DNA of 64,000 nt. It comes from Micromonospora zingiberis. Its GTDB lineage: Bacteria > Actinomycetota > Actinomycetes > Mycobacteriales > Micromonosporaceae. The translations under genes and the position numbers were made by a program. A model generated the notes under the pieces. It saw nothing but the letters and a program-made list of their open reading frames with translations. It was not told the origin of the DNA and did no database searches. The first letter of the stretch is position 1. Each line of letters opens with the position of its first letter. Below, piece after piece: positions 26,001 to 33,785 of the stretch. Location of the stretch: NCBI RefSeq assembly GCF_004331455.1, contig NZ_SJJR01000005.1:62001-126000 (forward strand), read 5' to 3'.

Positions 26001-26700
26001 GCAGGGTGACCGGCGGCTGGTCGGAATAGCGGATGGTGTCCCGGGTCAGCGCGTGCGTGGCACCGTCGACCAGCACCCCGCCGGGCGGCGCCACCGACTG
26101 CAACCGGGAGGCGGTGTTGACCACGTCGCCGGCCACGATCGCCTGCCCGCCGTCCCGGGCGGCGGCCACGTCCACCAGCGCCTCGCCGGTGGCCACCCCG
26201 ACCCGGAAACGCAGCCCGTCGGTGCCGGTCGGGGTGAACCGGGTGAGCACCCGTTGCAGCTCCAGCCCGGCCCGGACGCAGCGCAGCGCGTCGGTCTCGG
26301 TGGCCACCGGCGCGCCGAACAGGGCCATCACCGCGTCGCCGATGTACTTCTCGACCACCCCGCCGTACTGGCCGACGACCCGACGGGCGGCGGAGAAGAA
26401 GCCGGTCTGCATGCCCCGGACCAGCTCCGGGTCGGCCCGCTCGACGTACGGGGTGAAGTCGATCAGGTCGACGAAGAGCACGCTGACCCGGCGGCGGTCC
26501 TCCTGCGGTATCGCCGGGGCCCGGTCACTGCCGGCCCGGGGCGCCCCGCAGGAGGTGCAGAAGGCCACGTCCGGTGCGAGCGGGCGCAGGCAGTGCGGGC
26601 AGACAGCACCGAGTTCCGCCCCGCAGCCACCGCAGAAGCGGTCGCCGTCGGTGGCGGTGCGTCCACAGCGATCACACTGCGTGGCGATGACACCCTCCAC
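23044..26700 (-). CDS. zinc-ribbon / class III nucleotide cyclase / AAA ATPase / TPR signalling protein
   Basis: The ~1218-residue cytoplasmic protein starts with two zinc-ribbon pairs (CDRCG..FCGGCG and CPHC..FCTSCG, residues ~8-55). A class III cyclase domain follows (VSVLFVDLIDFTPYVER, VEKYIGDAVMALFG, ~75-240). Then comes an AAA/STAND ATPase (VFGRAGIGKSRLVREL Walker A ~295; VLAFEDLHWADD Walker B ~415) and a long helical TPR-like C-terminus. The cyclase metal residues Asp are present in both motifs, so cAMP synthesis is plausible. These proteins act as large sensors or regulators with unknown inputs. The GTG at 26700 lies just before the first Cys pair. A longer frame to 26829 has a non-conserved N-terminus that would overlap the promoter of the divergent gene. 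Confidence 0.85.
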   Translation of the reverse strand: MEGVIATQCDRCGRTATDGDRFCGGCGAELGAVCPHCLRPLAPDVAFCTSCGAPRAGSDRAPAIPQEDRRRVSVLFVDLIDFTPYVERADPELVRGMQTGFFSAARRVVGQYGGVVEKYIGDAVMALFGAPVATETDALRCVRAGLELQRVLTRFTPTGTDGLRFRVGVATGEALVDVAAARDGGQAIVAGDVVNTASRLQSVAPPGGVLVDGATHALTRDTIRYSDQPPVTLRGRSAPTEVWLALAAVRQQPADREPDATPLIDREHELGMLVNALHRSLRDRRPQVVTVFGRAGIGKSRLVRELHRHTARLVDEPLTWRIGRCPPFGENVTFAALADIVKAEAGILDTDPAGTAAQRLAAAVGELVGPGERDRVADALRPLVGLPGTPLPAEEAESAWRRFLLALAARRPTVLAFEDLHWADDAMLRFVELLGAAARDVPLLLLCTARPELVDRDPSWAGTITGSVTITLPPLRDTGIAALYAHMFGQAAFSADLLTPLIEVAGGNPLYAHEYVRMLIEQGALRQSGRGWSLDKHLDLPMPESVHAVIANRVDLLDPKDRAVLLAAAVVGVQFWPGAVAAAVGQPVEAVERALRRLEQRDFVHEQGASTMAGQPEYRFRHVLVRDVCYQRLPRTERVARHDRTADWLDTLSQSRDTDLAEVLAHHRWAAHEIARSLGMDTTRYAGPARAALHRAARRAYALHGLDAAAGHAGRALGLADDSDPVGRLQLELLSTEISFYRDGNAFLSGGGSEQVQALAERLLAYGDEACAARAWTLLGQAAWLRADRRAALSCLDRAVRLFEPLPDSAQKADAFAELGRLHMLNYERDPAVAAADTAAEIGERLGLTETRTNARITAATARYQGGDRSGLDELYAIVEFSRARQLLALPRATQNLAYAVREEGDWLRSDALLSAAPARTASGQTLTTSYSGEAMRAWFEGDFGRLLAAAEAFVDTPTGSWDMQVRGLRSCLLVLRGQPVPPAAGSPAAPDPADGTAVRGAPADPTARSGGAAASLAQRGRLTVPNRDDVADALDTARRSGFHRLHWTMLAMGALCRAVQGRTDSAAALIDELAEAWTAVPALASGEWIAAAGWAATLTGRRSAARVRAMLDQVGHRTPWSEAALRTVTGALAGADGDHRRAAELHLAAAELYAGIPDVTDRILALTFAVRELEVVGDRAQVCAPLAEVRAFAHRNAAPGLLALAQPATGETQILAG

Positions 26701-26867
26701 TGGCGAACCCGGGGCGCCCAAAAGGCGCAGGATCGAGTATTGCCGCCCGGCGCAGTGTCGGGTACCGGGCTGTTGGCTTGTGGACACTCCACCGGGCAGT
26801 CCAGCGCGTTGCGCAACGGCTAGATTCATGCAGCCGATTCGTTGACCGCTGATCAGGGGGACAGCTC

Positions 26868-27077
26868 ATGGTGTACGTCATGTTGAAGAGTGACTGGACC
26901 GACGGTAACGGGGTCACCCATCTGGCCGGAGATTCGGTGGATGTGGACGCCGCGACCCTTGCCCTGCTGCAGGCGCAGGGGATCGTCGGCGAGGTGCCGG
27001 GTGGAGGCAAGGACGGTACGGACTGGGCCGGGCCGGGTGGCACGGACTGGGCCGGCCCGGGCAGCACCAAGCCCTGA
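26868..27077 (+). CDS. small acidic protein with GTDWAGPG repeats, phage-small-protein-like core
   Basis: The 69-residue protein begins MVYVMLKSDWTDGNGVTHLAGD and continues SVDVDAATLALLQAQGIVGEV. The layout (a strand, WTDxxG, AGDxVDVDAATLxxLxxxG) resembles small proteins found in actinobacteriophage structural regions. The tail has two GTDWAGPG repeats. GGGGGA lies about 8 nt upstream and a TAGATT box at 26821-26826 may be its -10. It is divergent to the cyclase/AAA protein, whose shorter start leaves room for both promoters. No phage genes surround it. Function unknown. Confidence 0.7.
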   Translation: MVYVMLKSDWTDGNGVTHLAGDSVDVDAATLALLQAQGIVGEVPGGGKDGTDWAGPGGTDWAGPGSTKP

Positions 27078-27090
27078 CCGGATAACAGCG

Positions 27091-27127
27091 CGGGCGGGGC
27101 CGGGGACGACGTCCCCGGCCCCGCCCG
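27091..27127. terminator. bidirectional terminator hairpin
   Basis: Perfect 17-nt arms (27091-27107 and 27111-27127; CGGGCGGGG... pairing with ...CCCCGCCCG) flank a GAC loop. It lies between the convergent small-protein and Crp genes and can serve both. No long T run follows, as is usual in high-GC actinomycetes. Confidence 0.85.
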
Positions 27128-27155
27128 TTGTCAGCTCAGTGCGCGTACCGGCTGG

Positions 27156-27848
27156 TCAGCGATCGTTCATGCCGGCCCGGCGACGCAGCGCCGGTACGTC
27201 GGTGACCACGATCCGGCGCCCCTCGGTGCGCAGCCAACCCCGGTTGGCGAACGACCCGATCGCCTGGTTCACGCTCTGCCGGGAACCGCCGGCCATCTCC
27301 GCGAGTTGGCTCTGGTTCAGCTCGATGGTGATCATCGGTGCCTGGCTCTCGCCGGCGAGCCGGACCAGCGTCTTGGCGACCCGGCCGGGCAGGTCGAGGA
27401 AGACATGGTCGGCGTTCTGCTCGGTCAGGCGGCGGATGAGCGCACCGAGGGAGCGCATCACCGCGTCGAGGATGCGCGGGTTCGAGTGGACCAGCTCCAT
27501 GAAGGCGCCCCGGGACAGGGCGAGGGCGGTGCAGTCCTCGATCGCCTCGGCCGAGGCGGAGCGGGTGGAGGCGTCCAGCAGGGAGACCTCACCGAGCACG
27601 TCCGGCGGACGGATCACCGACAGTACGGCCCGTTCGCCGGTCGGCGCCGTGCGGAACACCGCCACCGCGCCGCGCCGCAGCACGATCAGCGACTCGCCCG
27701 GGTCGTTCTCCACGAACAGCAGCTGACCCTTGCGGTACGTCCGGGGTACCGCGGCGGCGATCACGCGCTGGCGTACCTCGGGCTCCAGCCCGGCGAACAT
27801 CTCCACACCCGTGAGCGCGTCGCCCGGCTCCGGCAGGCGCATGTCCAC
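27156..27848 (-). CDS. crp: Crp/Fnr-family transcriptional regulator
   Basis: The 230-residue protein has an N-terminal cyclic-nucleotide-binding fold (~10-125; GQLLFVENDPGESLIVLRRGAVAVFR, DVLGEVSLLDASTRSASAEA), a dimerisation helix and a C-terminal winged helix (~165-225) with SQLAEMAGGSRQSVNQAIGSFANRGW as recognition region. The cAMP pocket residues (Gly-Glu in LGEVSLL and Arg-Ser in TRSASAEA) are kept. It resembles the global actinobacterial Crp that controls germination and secondary metabolism in Streptomyces. A large cyclase-domain protein is encoded next door, but a direct link is only suggestive. Confidence 0.92.
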   Translation of the reverse strand: MDMRLPEPGDALTGVEMFAGLEPEVRQRVIAAAVPRTYRKGQLLFVENDPGESLIVLRRGAVAVFRTAPTGERAVLSVIRPPDVLGEVSLLDASTRSASAEAIEDCTALALSRGAFMELVHSNPRILDAVMRSLGALIRRLTEQNADHVFLDLPGRVAKTLVRLAGESQAPMITIELNQSQLAEMAGGSRQSVNQAIGSFANRGWLRTEGRRIVVTDVPALRRRAGMNDR

Positions 27849-28109
27849 GGCCCCACCCCTCCCCGGTCAAGGACCCAACTCGCTCACCGGGTGAGCCTGG
27901 CGGCCCCTGACAAGGCGATCTGACACCCGTTCGGCGTCCGGCAGCGGTACACATCAGATCATGACGGTCCGGTCGCGTGCTGTACACCCCTCAAATCACT
28001 TCTGTGACAGCTTCAGCTGCGATGTCGCCGTGCCGCGAGCCCTGGAAGCGCTCCCGGGTCGCCCGCCCCGCCCGCCACCGCGGGGTCGGCGTCGGCGAGG
28101 ATGGCAGGG

Positions 28110-28607
28110 ATGGTCTACCGCTATTTCTACGACTGCGAATTCATCGAGGACGGCCGTACGGTCGAACTCGTGTCGATCGGCATCGTCGACGAGTACGGCC
28201 GCGAGTTCTACGCGGTCTCCACCGAGTTCGACGCGTCCCGGGCAGTGCCCTGGGTCCGCCGCAACGTGCTGGACAAGCTGCCCTCCCCGGCCGATCGGGC
28301 CTGGCGGTCCCGGGAGCGCATCCGCGACGAGTTGTACGACTTCCTCGTGGCGCCGATCCGGGACCGGCCCGGCGAGGAGCTGGAGCTGTGGGCCTGGTAC
28401 GCCGCGTACGACCACCTGGCCCTGGCCCAGCTGTGGGGCGCCATGCCGGCGTTGCCCCGGGAGATTCCCCGGTTCACCAAGGAACTGCGGCAGCTCTGGG
28501 ACGACCGAGGGCGACCCCGGTTGCCGAACGCCGACGCCGCCCGGCATGACGCGCTGGTCGACGCCCGGCACAACCTGGCCCGGTGGCGGGCGATGACGGG
28601 TTCGTAG
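28110..28607 (+). CDS. 3'-5' exoribonuclease, RNase AS type (Rv2179c-like)
   Basis: The 165-residue DEDDh-type enzyme has acidic residues in YDCEFIEDG (Asp-x-Glu, ~6-8), AAYDHLAL (~95) and RHDALVDARHNL (His and Asp, ~150). Rv2179c is the founding member and trims adenylate-containing RNA 3' ends. The ATG at 28110 is chosen because family members start directly at MVYRYFYDC; an ATG 9 nt upstream is in frame. Length and motif order match the family. It lies between PlsC and DAHP-synthase genes as in mycobacteria. Confidence 0.9.
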   Translation: MVYRYFYDCEFIEDGRTVELVSIGIVDEYGREFYAVSTEFDASRAVPWVRRNVLDKLPSPADRAWRSRERIRDELYDFLVAPIRDRPGEELELWAWYAAYDHLALAQLWGAMPALPREIPRFTKELRQLWDDRGRPRLPNADAARHDALVDARHNLARWRAMTGS

Positions 28608-28686
28608 GTTTGGCGGGTTCCGCCCTGGGCACGGGTTCGGCCCAGGGGGCCGACGCGAGGGAGCACCGCCATGAGCGAGCGCCAGC

Positions 28687-29190
28687 ATGGGTGATGAGGC
28701 GATGACCGTCGGAGCGGCCCGGCAGCGGGTCGCCGAGCTGATCCGGGCGGCGGGCAGTTGCACGCTCACCACGATCTCGCTCGACGGCCGGCTGGTGGGT
28801 CGGCCGATGCTCCTGCAACGGACGGAGTTCGACGGCGAGCTGTGGTTCTTCGCGTACGCCAGGTCGGCGGTGGTGCGCCAGCTCCGGGTCAATCCGGAGG
28901 TCGAGGTGAGCTTCGCCGACCCGGCCGAGCAGGTCCGGGTGTCGCTGTCCGGCACCGCCCGCGACGACCCCGACCCGGCGCGGGCGCAGCGGCTGTGGCA
29001 GCCGGGGCTGGTCGCCTGGTTTCCGGACGGACCGCGGACCGCCGGCCTGACCCTGGTCGCCGTGCACGCCACCGCCGTCCGGTGCTGGGACCACACGGGT
29101 GCCTGCCGGCTGGATCTGGGCGGCGGAGCCGGCGCGGTGCCGGGCGGCCAGCCGCCGGGGGCCGGCGAACTCCGCGATGATGCCTACTGA
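28687..29190 (+). CDS. pyridoxamine 5'-phosphate oxidase-like (general stress) flavoprotein
   Basis: The 167-residue protein has the split-barrel flavin fold: SCTLTTISLDGRLVGRPMLL (~20-40), GELWFFAYARSAVVRQLRVNPEVEVSFADP (~52-80) and VSLSGTARDDPDPARAQRLW (~87-106), a layout typical of general-stress PNPOx-like proteins that bind FMN, FAD or F420. The substrate is unknown. The ATG at 28687 overlaps a mini-ORF MSERQHG (28671-28694) that has its own GAGGGAG site and shares the ATGAGCGAGC start string seen at 3018. An internal ATG at 28702 is another possible start. Confidence 0.85.
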   Translation: MGDEAMTVGAARQRVAELIRAAGSCTLTTISLDGRLVGRPMLLQRTEFDGELWFFAYARSAVVRQLRVNPEVEVSFADPAEQVRVSLSGTARDDPDPARAQRLWQPGLVAWFPDGPRTAGLTLVAVHATAVRCWDHTGACRLDLGGGAGAVPGGQPPGAGELRDDAY

Positions 29191-29347
29191 TCGGTAGTGG
29201 GGCGCCGTGTCCGGCGTGGGCCAGCGCCGACTACAGTCGCAGTGACGGCCCGCCCCGGGCCGGCAACGGCGCCGATGGTCTGACCTGACACATATCCTGG
29301 GGCTTGATCGGGCTTGACCAGATGCTCCCCAGGAGGATGAGCAGATC

Positions 29348-30376
29348 ATGCGTATCGGCGTGCTCACCGGCGGCGGCGACTGCCCGGGTCTCAACGCGGT
29401 CATCCGGGCGGTGGTCCGTAAGGGCGTCGCCAGCTACGGCCATGAATTCGTAGGTTTTCGGGATGGTTGGAAGGGTCCGCTGGAGGGCCTGTCCCGGCCG
29501 CTGGGCATCGCGGAGGTCCGGGGGATCCTGCCGCGCGGCGGCACCATCCTCGGCTCCTCGCGGACCAACCCCTTCAAGATCGAGAACGGCGTCGAGCGGA
29601 TCAAGGAGAACCTGGCCGCGCAGGGCGTCGACGCGCTGATCGCCATCGGCGGCGAGGACACCCTCGGTGTCGCCACCAAGCTGCACGAGCTGGGCGTCAA
29701 CGTCATCGGCGTGCCGAAGACCATCGACAACGACCTCGGTGCCACCGACTACACCTTCGGCTTCGACACCGCGGTCAACATCGCGATGGAGGCGATCGAC
29801 CGGCTGCACACCACCGCCGAGAGCCACCACCGCACCCTGGTGGTCGAGGTGATGGGCCGGCACGCCGGCTGGATCGCCCTGCACGCCGGCCTGGCCGGCG
29901 GCGCCAACGTGATCCTGCTGCCGGAGCGGAACTTCGACGTCGAGCAGGTCGCCGGCTACGTCGAGAAGCGCTTCCAGCACCAGTACGCCCCGATCGTCGT
30001 GGTCGCCGAGGGCGCCCAGCCGCTGGAGGGCCAGATGGTCCTGCAGAACCAGGAGCTGGACGCGTTCGGTCACGTCCGCCTGGGTGGCATCGGCCAGTGG
30101 CTGGCCGAGCAGCTGGAGGCCAAGACCGGCAAGGAGGCCCGCACCGTCGTGCTCGGGCACATCCAGCGCGGCGGCACGCCGACCGCGTTCGACCGGGTGC
30201 TCGCCACCCGGCTCGGCCTGCAGGCCATCGACGCCGCGCACGAGGGCGACTGGGGCAAGATGGTCGCGATGCAGAGCACCGACATCGTCCGCGTCCCGCT
30301 CGCCGAGGCCACCCGCGAGCTGAAGACCGTGCCGCTGGAGCGCTACGCCGAGGCCGAGGTCTTCTTCGGCAGCTGA
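29348..30376 (+). CDS. pfkA: 6-phosphofructokinase with pyrophosphate-type active-site residues
   Basis: The 342-residue enzyme phosphorylates fructose 6-phosphate. It has GVLTGGGDCPGLNAVIR at the N-terminus, GGEDTLG at 101-107, PKTIDND at 123-129, MGRHAGWIA (~170) and GHIQRGGTPTAFDR (~270). In E. coli numbering, which fits without gaps, residue 104 is Asp and 124 is Lys. ATP-dependent enzymes have Gly at 104, whereas Asp104/Lys124 is the pattern of PPi-dependent PFK such as that of Amycolatopsis methanolica. PPi use is therefore likely but inferred. AGGAGG lies 11 nt before the ATG and a TATCCT -10 is at 29293-29298. Confidence 0.92.
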   Translation: MRIGVLTGGGDCPGLNAVIRAVVRKGVASYGHEFVGFRDGWKGPLEGLSRPLGIAEVRGILPRGGTILGSSRTNPFKIENGVERIKENLAAQGVDALIAIGGEDTLGVATKLHELGVNVIGVPKTIDNDLGATDYTFGFDTAVNIAMEAIDRLHTTAESHHRTLVVEVMGRHAGWIALHAGLAGGANVILLPERNFDVEQVAGYVEKRFQHQYAPIVVVAEGAQPLEGQMVLQNQELDAFGHVRLGGIGQWLAEQLEAKTGKEARTVVLGHIQRGGTPTAFDRVLATRLGLQAIDAAHEGDWGKMVAMQSTDIVRVPLAEATRELKTVPLERYAEAEVFFGS

Positions 30377-30445
30377 TCGTGATTCCGGCGTCGCGGCGGG
30401 CCGCCCGGTCCGCCGCGACGCCGGCGTCCAGAGGGGGTACGTCAG

Positions 30446-31264
30446 GTGTCAGCCGCAGTGCACACCGTCGCGGTGATCGGCGCGGGCAAGATCGGCGAGT
30501 TGATGCTGTCCGGGCTGCTGCGCTCGGGCTGGCCGGTGGACCGGCTGCTGGCCACCGCCCGGCGGCCGGCCCGCGCCGAGGAGTTGACCGCCCGCTACGG
30601 CGTACGGGTGGTGGACAATCTCGCCGCCGTCGAGGCGGCCGAGGTGCTGGCCGTGTCGGTCAAGCCGCAGGACGCGGCCGCGCTGCTGGACGAGATCGGA
30701 CCGAAGGTACCCGCCGGCAAGCTGGTCATCTCGCTCTGCGCCGGCCTGCCCAGCAGCTTCTTCAGCCGCCGGCTGCCCGAGGGCACCCCGGTGGTCCGGG
30801 TCATGACCAACACGCCGGCCCTGGTGGACCAGGCGATGACCGCCATCTCCGCCGGGGCGTACGCCACCGGGGCGCACCTGGCGCTGGCCGAGGAGATGTT
30901 CAAGCCGCTCGGCGCGACGATCCGGGTGCCGGAGAGTCAGCAGGACGCGGTGACCGCCCTGTCCGGCTCCGGCCCGGCGTACTTCTACCTCCTGGTGGAG
31001 GCGATGACCGACGCCGGCATCCTGCTCGGCCTGCCCCGCCAGGTGGCGCACGACCTGATCGTGCAGACCGCGATCGGTTCGGCGGTGATGCTGCGGGACT
31101 CCGGCGAGCACCCGGTGAAGCTGCGCGAGGCGGTCACCTCGCCCGCCGGCACCACCATCTCCGCCATCCGTGAGCTGGAGAACCACGGCGTACGTGCGGC
31201 GCTGTTGGCCGCCCTGGAAGCGGCCCGGGACCGGGCCCGGGAGCTGGCCGCCCAAGCCGAGTGA
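30446..31264 (+). CDS. proC: pyrroline-5-carboxylate reductase
   Basis: The 272-residue enzyme makes the last step of proline biosynthesis, reducing pyrroline-5-carboxylate with NAD(P)H. It shows the Rossmann motif VAVIGAGKIGELMLSGLLRSG at the start, VKPQDAAALL (~75), VVRVMTNTPALVDQAMTAIS (~115), the ProC signature VTALSGSGPAYFYLLVEAMTDAGILLGLPR (~170-200) and SPAGTTISAIRELE (~230). A GTG start follows GAGGGGG. It stands alone, with the DUF2203 gene 127 bp downstream. Length is normal for the family. Confidence 0.95.
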   Translation: MSAAVHTVAVIGAGKIGELMLSGLLRSGWPVDRLLATARRPARAEELTARYGVRVVDNLAAVEAAEVLAVSVKPQDAAALLDEIGPKVPAGKLVISLCAGLPSSFFSRRLPEGTPVVRVMTNTPALVDQAMTAISAGAYATGAHLALAEEMFKPLGATIRVPESQQDAVTALSGSGPAYFYLLVEAMTDAGILLGLPRQVAHDLIVQTAIGSAVMLRDSGEHPVKLREAVTSPAGTTISAIRELENHGVRAALLAALEAARDRARELAAQAE

Positions 31265-31391
31265 ACGGCTTCGAGCGGCTGATGACCAACTTCGTCGCGC
31301 CCGTCCGGCGGTTTCTCCCCGCCGGCGATGCCGCCAACCCGAGTCGATCATTGCTCTGCCGGCCCAGCGTTGGCTCCCCAGGAGCGCCCCG

Positions 31392-31760
31392 GTGACGCAT
31401 ACTGGCGCGGTGTTCACACTCGCCCAGGCCCGGTACCTGGTAGCCACCCTGCACCCTCGTGTCGACGAGCTGATCCGGGTCCGGGCCGACCTGGCCGAAC
31501 TGCAGGCCGACCTGGCCGCCCACGGGGTCAGCGCGCTCGGCGGCCGGCCAGAGGTCAAGGCGTTGGAGGCCCGGCTGCACGCGATCCTCGACGAGTTGCG
31601 CCAGCCCGGCATCGAGGTCAAGAGCATCGCCCCGGTGCTGCTCGACTTCCCCGGTGAACGCGAAGGTCGGCCGGTGCTCTGGTGCTGGCTGGAAGGGGAC
31701 AGCGACGTGCGCTGGTACCACCGGGCCGACTGTGGTTTCGCGGGCCGCCGCCCGATCTGA
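31392..31760 (+). CDS. DUF2203-family protein
   Basis: The 122-residue protein has FTLAQARYLVATLHPRVDELIR, then a helix with ALEARLHAILDELRQPGIEVKSIAPVLLDFPGEREGRPVLWCWLEGDSDVRWYHRADCGFAGRRPI. The closing LDFP...W.LGE-like ...YWH pattern is that of DUF2203. The GTG at 31392 is chosen because AGGAG (31380-31384) lies 7 nt upstream; a GTG at 31410 is possible. Family members are small, soluble and uncharacterised. It stands between proC and a GNAT gene without overlap. Confidence 0.85.
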   Translation: MTHTGAVFTLAQARYLVATLHPRVDELIRVRADLAELQADLAAHGVSALGGRPEVKALEARLHAILDELRQPGIEVKSIAPVLLDFPGEREGRPVLWCWLEGDSDVRWYHRADCGFAGRRPI

Positions 31761-31864
31761 TCTCCTGGACGGCGCAGCCCGAGCTGCCGCGCGCTCTACC
31801 GGGACTGTCGCCCCACGTCGACCGCCGCCATCCGGCGGCTCATGCCGATCACCGGAGGACACCG

Positions 31865-32431
31865 ATGTTCGCCGTGCCGTTGACCGCCGACGCCGAACTG
31901 CGTCCCCTCAACCCCTGGCACGCCGAGGAGTTCCTGGCCAACCTGGACCGGGCCCGGGAGAACATCTCACCCTGGGTGTCGCCGTCCTTCGTGGCCACCG
32001 ACCTGGACCAGGCGCGGCACGTGTTGCAGCGGTACGCCGACCGGTGGGCCCGCGACGACGGCGGCATCTGGGGCATCTGGTCCGGCGGCACGCTGGTCGG
32101 CGGGGTGCTGCTCGTGTCGCTCAACGCCGAGTTGGGCGTCTGCGAGGCAGGCTGCTGGCTGGAACCGGCCGCCGAGGGTCGTGGCCTGGTCACCCGCGCG
32201 GTCAGCCGGCTGATCGACTGGGTGGTCGACGAGCGCGGCCTGCACCGGGTCGAGTGGCGGGTGCTCGCCGGCAACGAACGCAGCATCGCGGTCGCCCGTC
32301 GGCTCGGCATGCGCCGCGACGGCGTACTGCGGGAGGTGTCACCGGGCCCGCACGGGCGGGTCGACCTGGAGATCTGGTCGCTGCTGGCCCCGCAGTGGCA
32401 GGCCCGCCGTGCCGGTACGCCAGTCGACTGA
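31865..32431 (+). CDS. GNAT N-acetyltransferase, RimJ/RimL-like
   Basis: The 188-residue enzyme has the RimJ/RimL layout: LRPLNPWHAEEFLANLDRARENISPWV at the start, GIWSGGTLVGGVLLVS (~80), the acetyl-CoA loop CWLEPAAEGRGLVTRAVSRLIDWVV (~100-125) and LHRVEWRVLAGNERSIAVARRLGMRRDGVLRE (~130-160). It probably acetylates protein N-termini or small amines. GGAGG lies 7 nt before the ATG. The target cannot be predicted. Confidence 0.9.
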   Translation: MFAVPLTADAELRPLNPWHAEEFLANLDRARENISPWVSPSFVATDLDQARHVLQRYADRWARDDGGIWGIWSGGTLVGGVLLVSLNAELGVCEAGCWLEPAAEGRGLVTRAVSRLIDWVVDERGLHRVEWRVLAGNERSIAVARRLGMRRDGVLREVSPGPHGRVDLEIWSLLAPQWQARRAGTPVD

Positions 32432-32488
32432 AGCGCTCACGGTGGGTGCGGGCTGCCCCCGGTCGGTGCTGGTCGAGGCTCGGGCCGG

Positions 32489-33166
32489 TCAGGTCTGGTC
32501 GGCCTTGGCGAGGGCGGCGCGCAGCGTCGCGGCGTCGCCGGGGGACTCCCGTTCCAAACTCGTCGGCTCGGCCGAGTAGATGAGGCCGTAGGCCGGGGTG
32601 TCCGGCTGGTACCGCCAACCGTCGGCGAGTGCGCCGACGTCCACCGCGTCGTAGCCGATCCGGTCGAGGAACGCGGTGACGACGGTCTTGGCCTGGGCGT
32701 CGTCACCGGCGATCGGCAGCGCGCTGCGGTCCGCCGCGCCGCCCGGCCGGGCCAGGGCGAGCAGGTGCCTGTAGTGGATGTTGTTGAACGCCTTCACCAC
32801 CCGTGCCTCGGGCAGGTGGCGTTGCAGCAGTTCACTGCTGGTGATGCTGCCCTCGTCCAGTTCGGGAAAGCGGCCGTCGCGCTGCGGGTAGTAGTTGTTG
32901 GTGTCGATGACGACCTTGCCGGCCAGTGGCTGTGCCGGTACGGACCGGTACGACTTGAGGGGGATGGTGACCACCACCAGGTCCCCGGCGCGGGCCGCCG
33001 CGTCGACCGTGCCCGCGCTCGCTGCCGGTCCCAGCTCGTCGACCAGCCCGGCCAGGGTCTCCGGCCCCCGCGAGTTGCTCAGCACCACCTCGTAGCCGGC
33101 AGCCACCGCCAACCGGGCCACGGTGCCGCCGATGTGCCCACTCCCGATCAACCCCACGACCGACAC
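32489..33166 (-). CDS. NADPH:F420 oxidoreductase-family (NADP-binding) protein
   Basis: The 225-residue protein has a Rossmann start (VVGLIGSGHIGGTVARLAVAAGYEVVLSNSRG) in which Ser-Arg after the second strand suits the NADP 2'-phosphate. It continues with DLVVVTIPLKSYRSVP (~70), KVVIDTNNYYPQRDG (~88) and VKAFNNIHY (~120). The layout matches F420-dependent NADP reductase-like proteins, which actinomycetes use to move hydride between F420H2 and NADP; F420 binding itself cannot be seen. It is convergent with the GNAT gene. Confidence 0.85.
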   Translation of the reverse strand: MSVVGLIGSGHIGGTVARLAVAAGYEVVLSNSRGPETLAGLVDELGPAASAGTVDAAARAGDLVVVTIPLKSYRSVPAQPLAGKVVIDTNNYYPQRDGRFPELDEGSITSSELLQRHLPEARVVKAFNNIHYRHLLALARPGGAADRSALPIAGDDAQAKTVVTAFLDRIGYDAVDVGALADGWRYQPDTPAYGLIYSAEPTSLERESPGDAATLRAALAKADQT

Positions 33167-33299
33167 GTCAACCCCCTGCCCACTGGACTCCCCACGTCGA
33201 ACCTACTCGCCCGGCCGGCGCTTCGGTCCGTCCCGCGCCATCTCCCCGCCGCGCTCCGCCCGCTCTCGGCCTGCTCTCGTCCAGGGCGGGGCGGGAGGC

Positions 33300-33785
33300 T
33301 CAGGGGAGGGTCTTCTCCACGGTGGTGCGGAGGGCGGGGTCGTCGGGGGTGACCGTCGGGGCGAAGCGGGCGGCCACGGTGCCGTCCGGGGCGATCAGGA
33401 ACTTCTCGAAGTTCCATCGGACGTCGCCGGTGTGCCCGTCGATGTCGGGAGTGTCCACCAGGGCCGCGTAGAGCGGATGGCGGTCCGGCCCGTTGACCTC
33501 GACCTTCTCCGTCAGCGGGAAGGTGACTCCGTAGTTGACCTGGCAGAACTCGCTGATCTCCGCGGCGCTGCCCGGTTCCTGGCCGGCGAACTGGTTGCAC
33601 GGGACGCCGAGCACCACCAGGCCGCGGTCGGCGTACTCGTCCTGGAGGGCCTGCAGGCCGGCGTACTGCGGGGTGAGGCCGCACCGGGAGGCGACGTTGA
33701 CCACCAGTAGGGCGCGTCCCCGGTACTGCGCGAGATCGGCCGGGCCACCGGCGAGGGCGTCGATCGGGATGTCGAAGACGGACAT
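33300..33785 (-). CDS. glutathione-peroxidase-family thiol peroxidase
   Basis: The 161-residue protein has the catalytic Cys35 in VNVASRCGLTPQY, Gln and neighbouring Cys in GVPCNQFAGQEPG (~70-82), and Trp/Asn in VRWNFEKFLI (~125). The active-site residue is Cys, not selenocysteine. The Cys in VPCNQF suggests reduction by thioredoxin or mycothiol systems, since actinomycetes lack glutathione. It detoxifies peroxides in the cytoplasm. It stands between an F420-type reductase and the divergent chitinase promoter. Confidence 0.93.
   Translation of the reverse strand: MSVFDIPIDALAGGPADLAQYRGRALLVVNVASRCGLTPQYAGLQALQDEYADRGLVVLGVPCNQFAGQEPGSAAEISEFCQVNYGVTFPLTEKVEVNGPDRHPLYAALVDTPDIDGHTGDVRWNFEKFLIAPDGTVAARFAPTVTPDDPALRTTVEKTLP

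Noticed and set aside
23080..26823. 1247-codon open frame on the plus strand opposite the cyclase/AAA gene
   Set aside because: Low-complexity Gln/Arg/Gly/His product with no motif; the minus strand has zinc-ribbon, cyclase and Walker motifs in order.
29295..29334. TCCTGGGG/CCCCAGGA inverted repeat that could hide the pfkA ribosome-binding site
   Set aside because: The left arm overlaps the likely -10 box (TATCCT, 29293-29298), so it would not be in the transcript; the hairpin is probably not an RNA switch.
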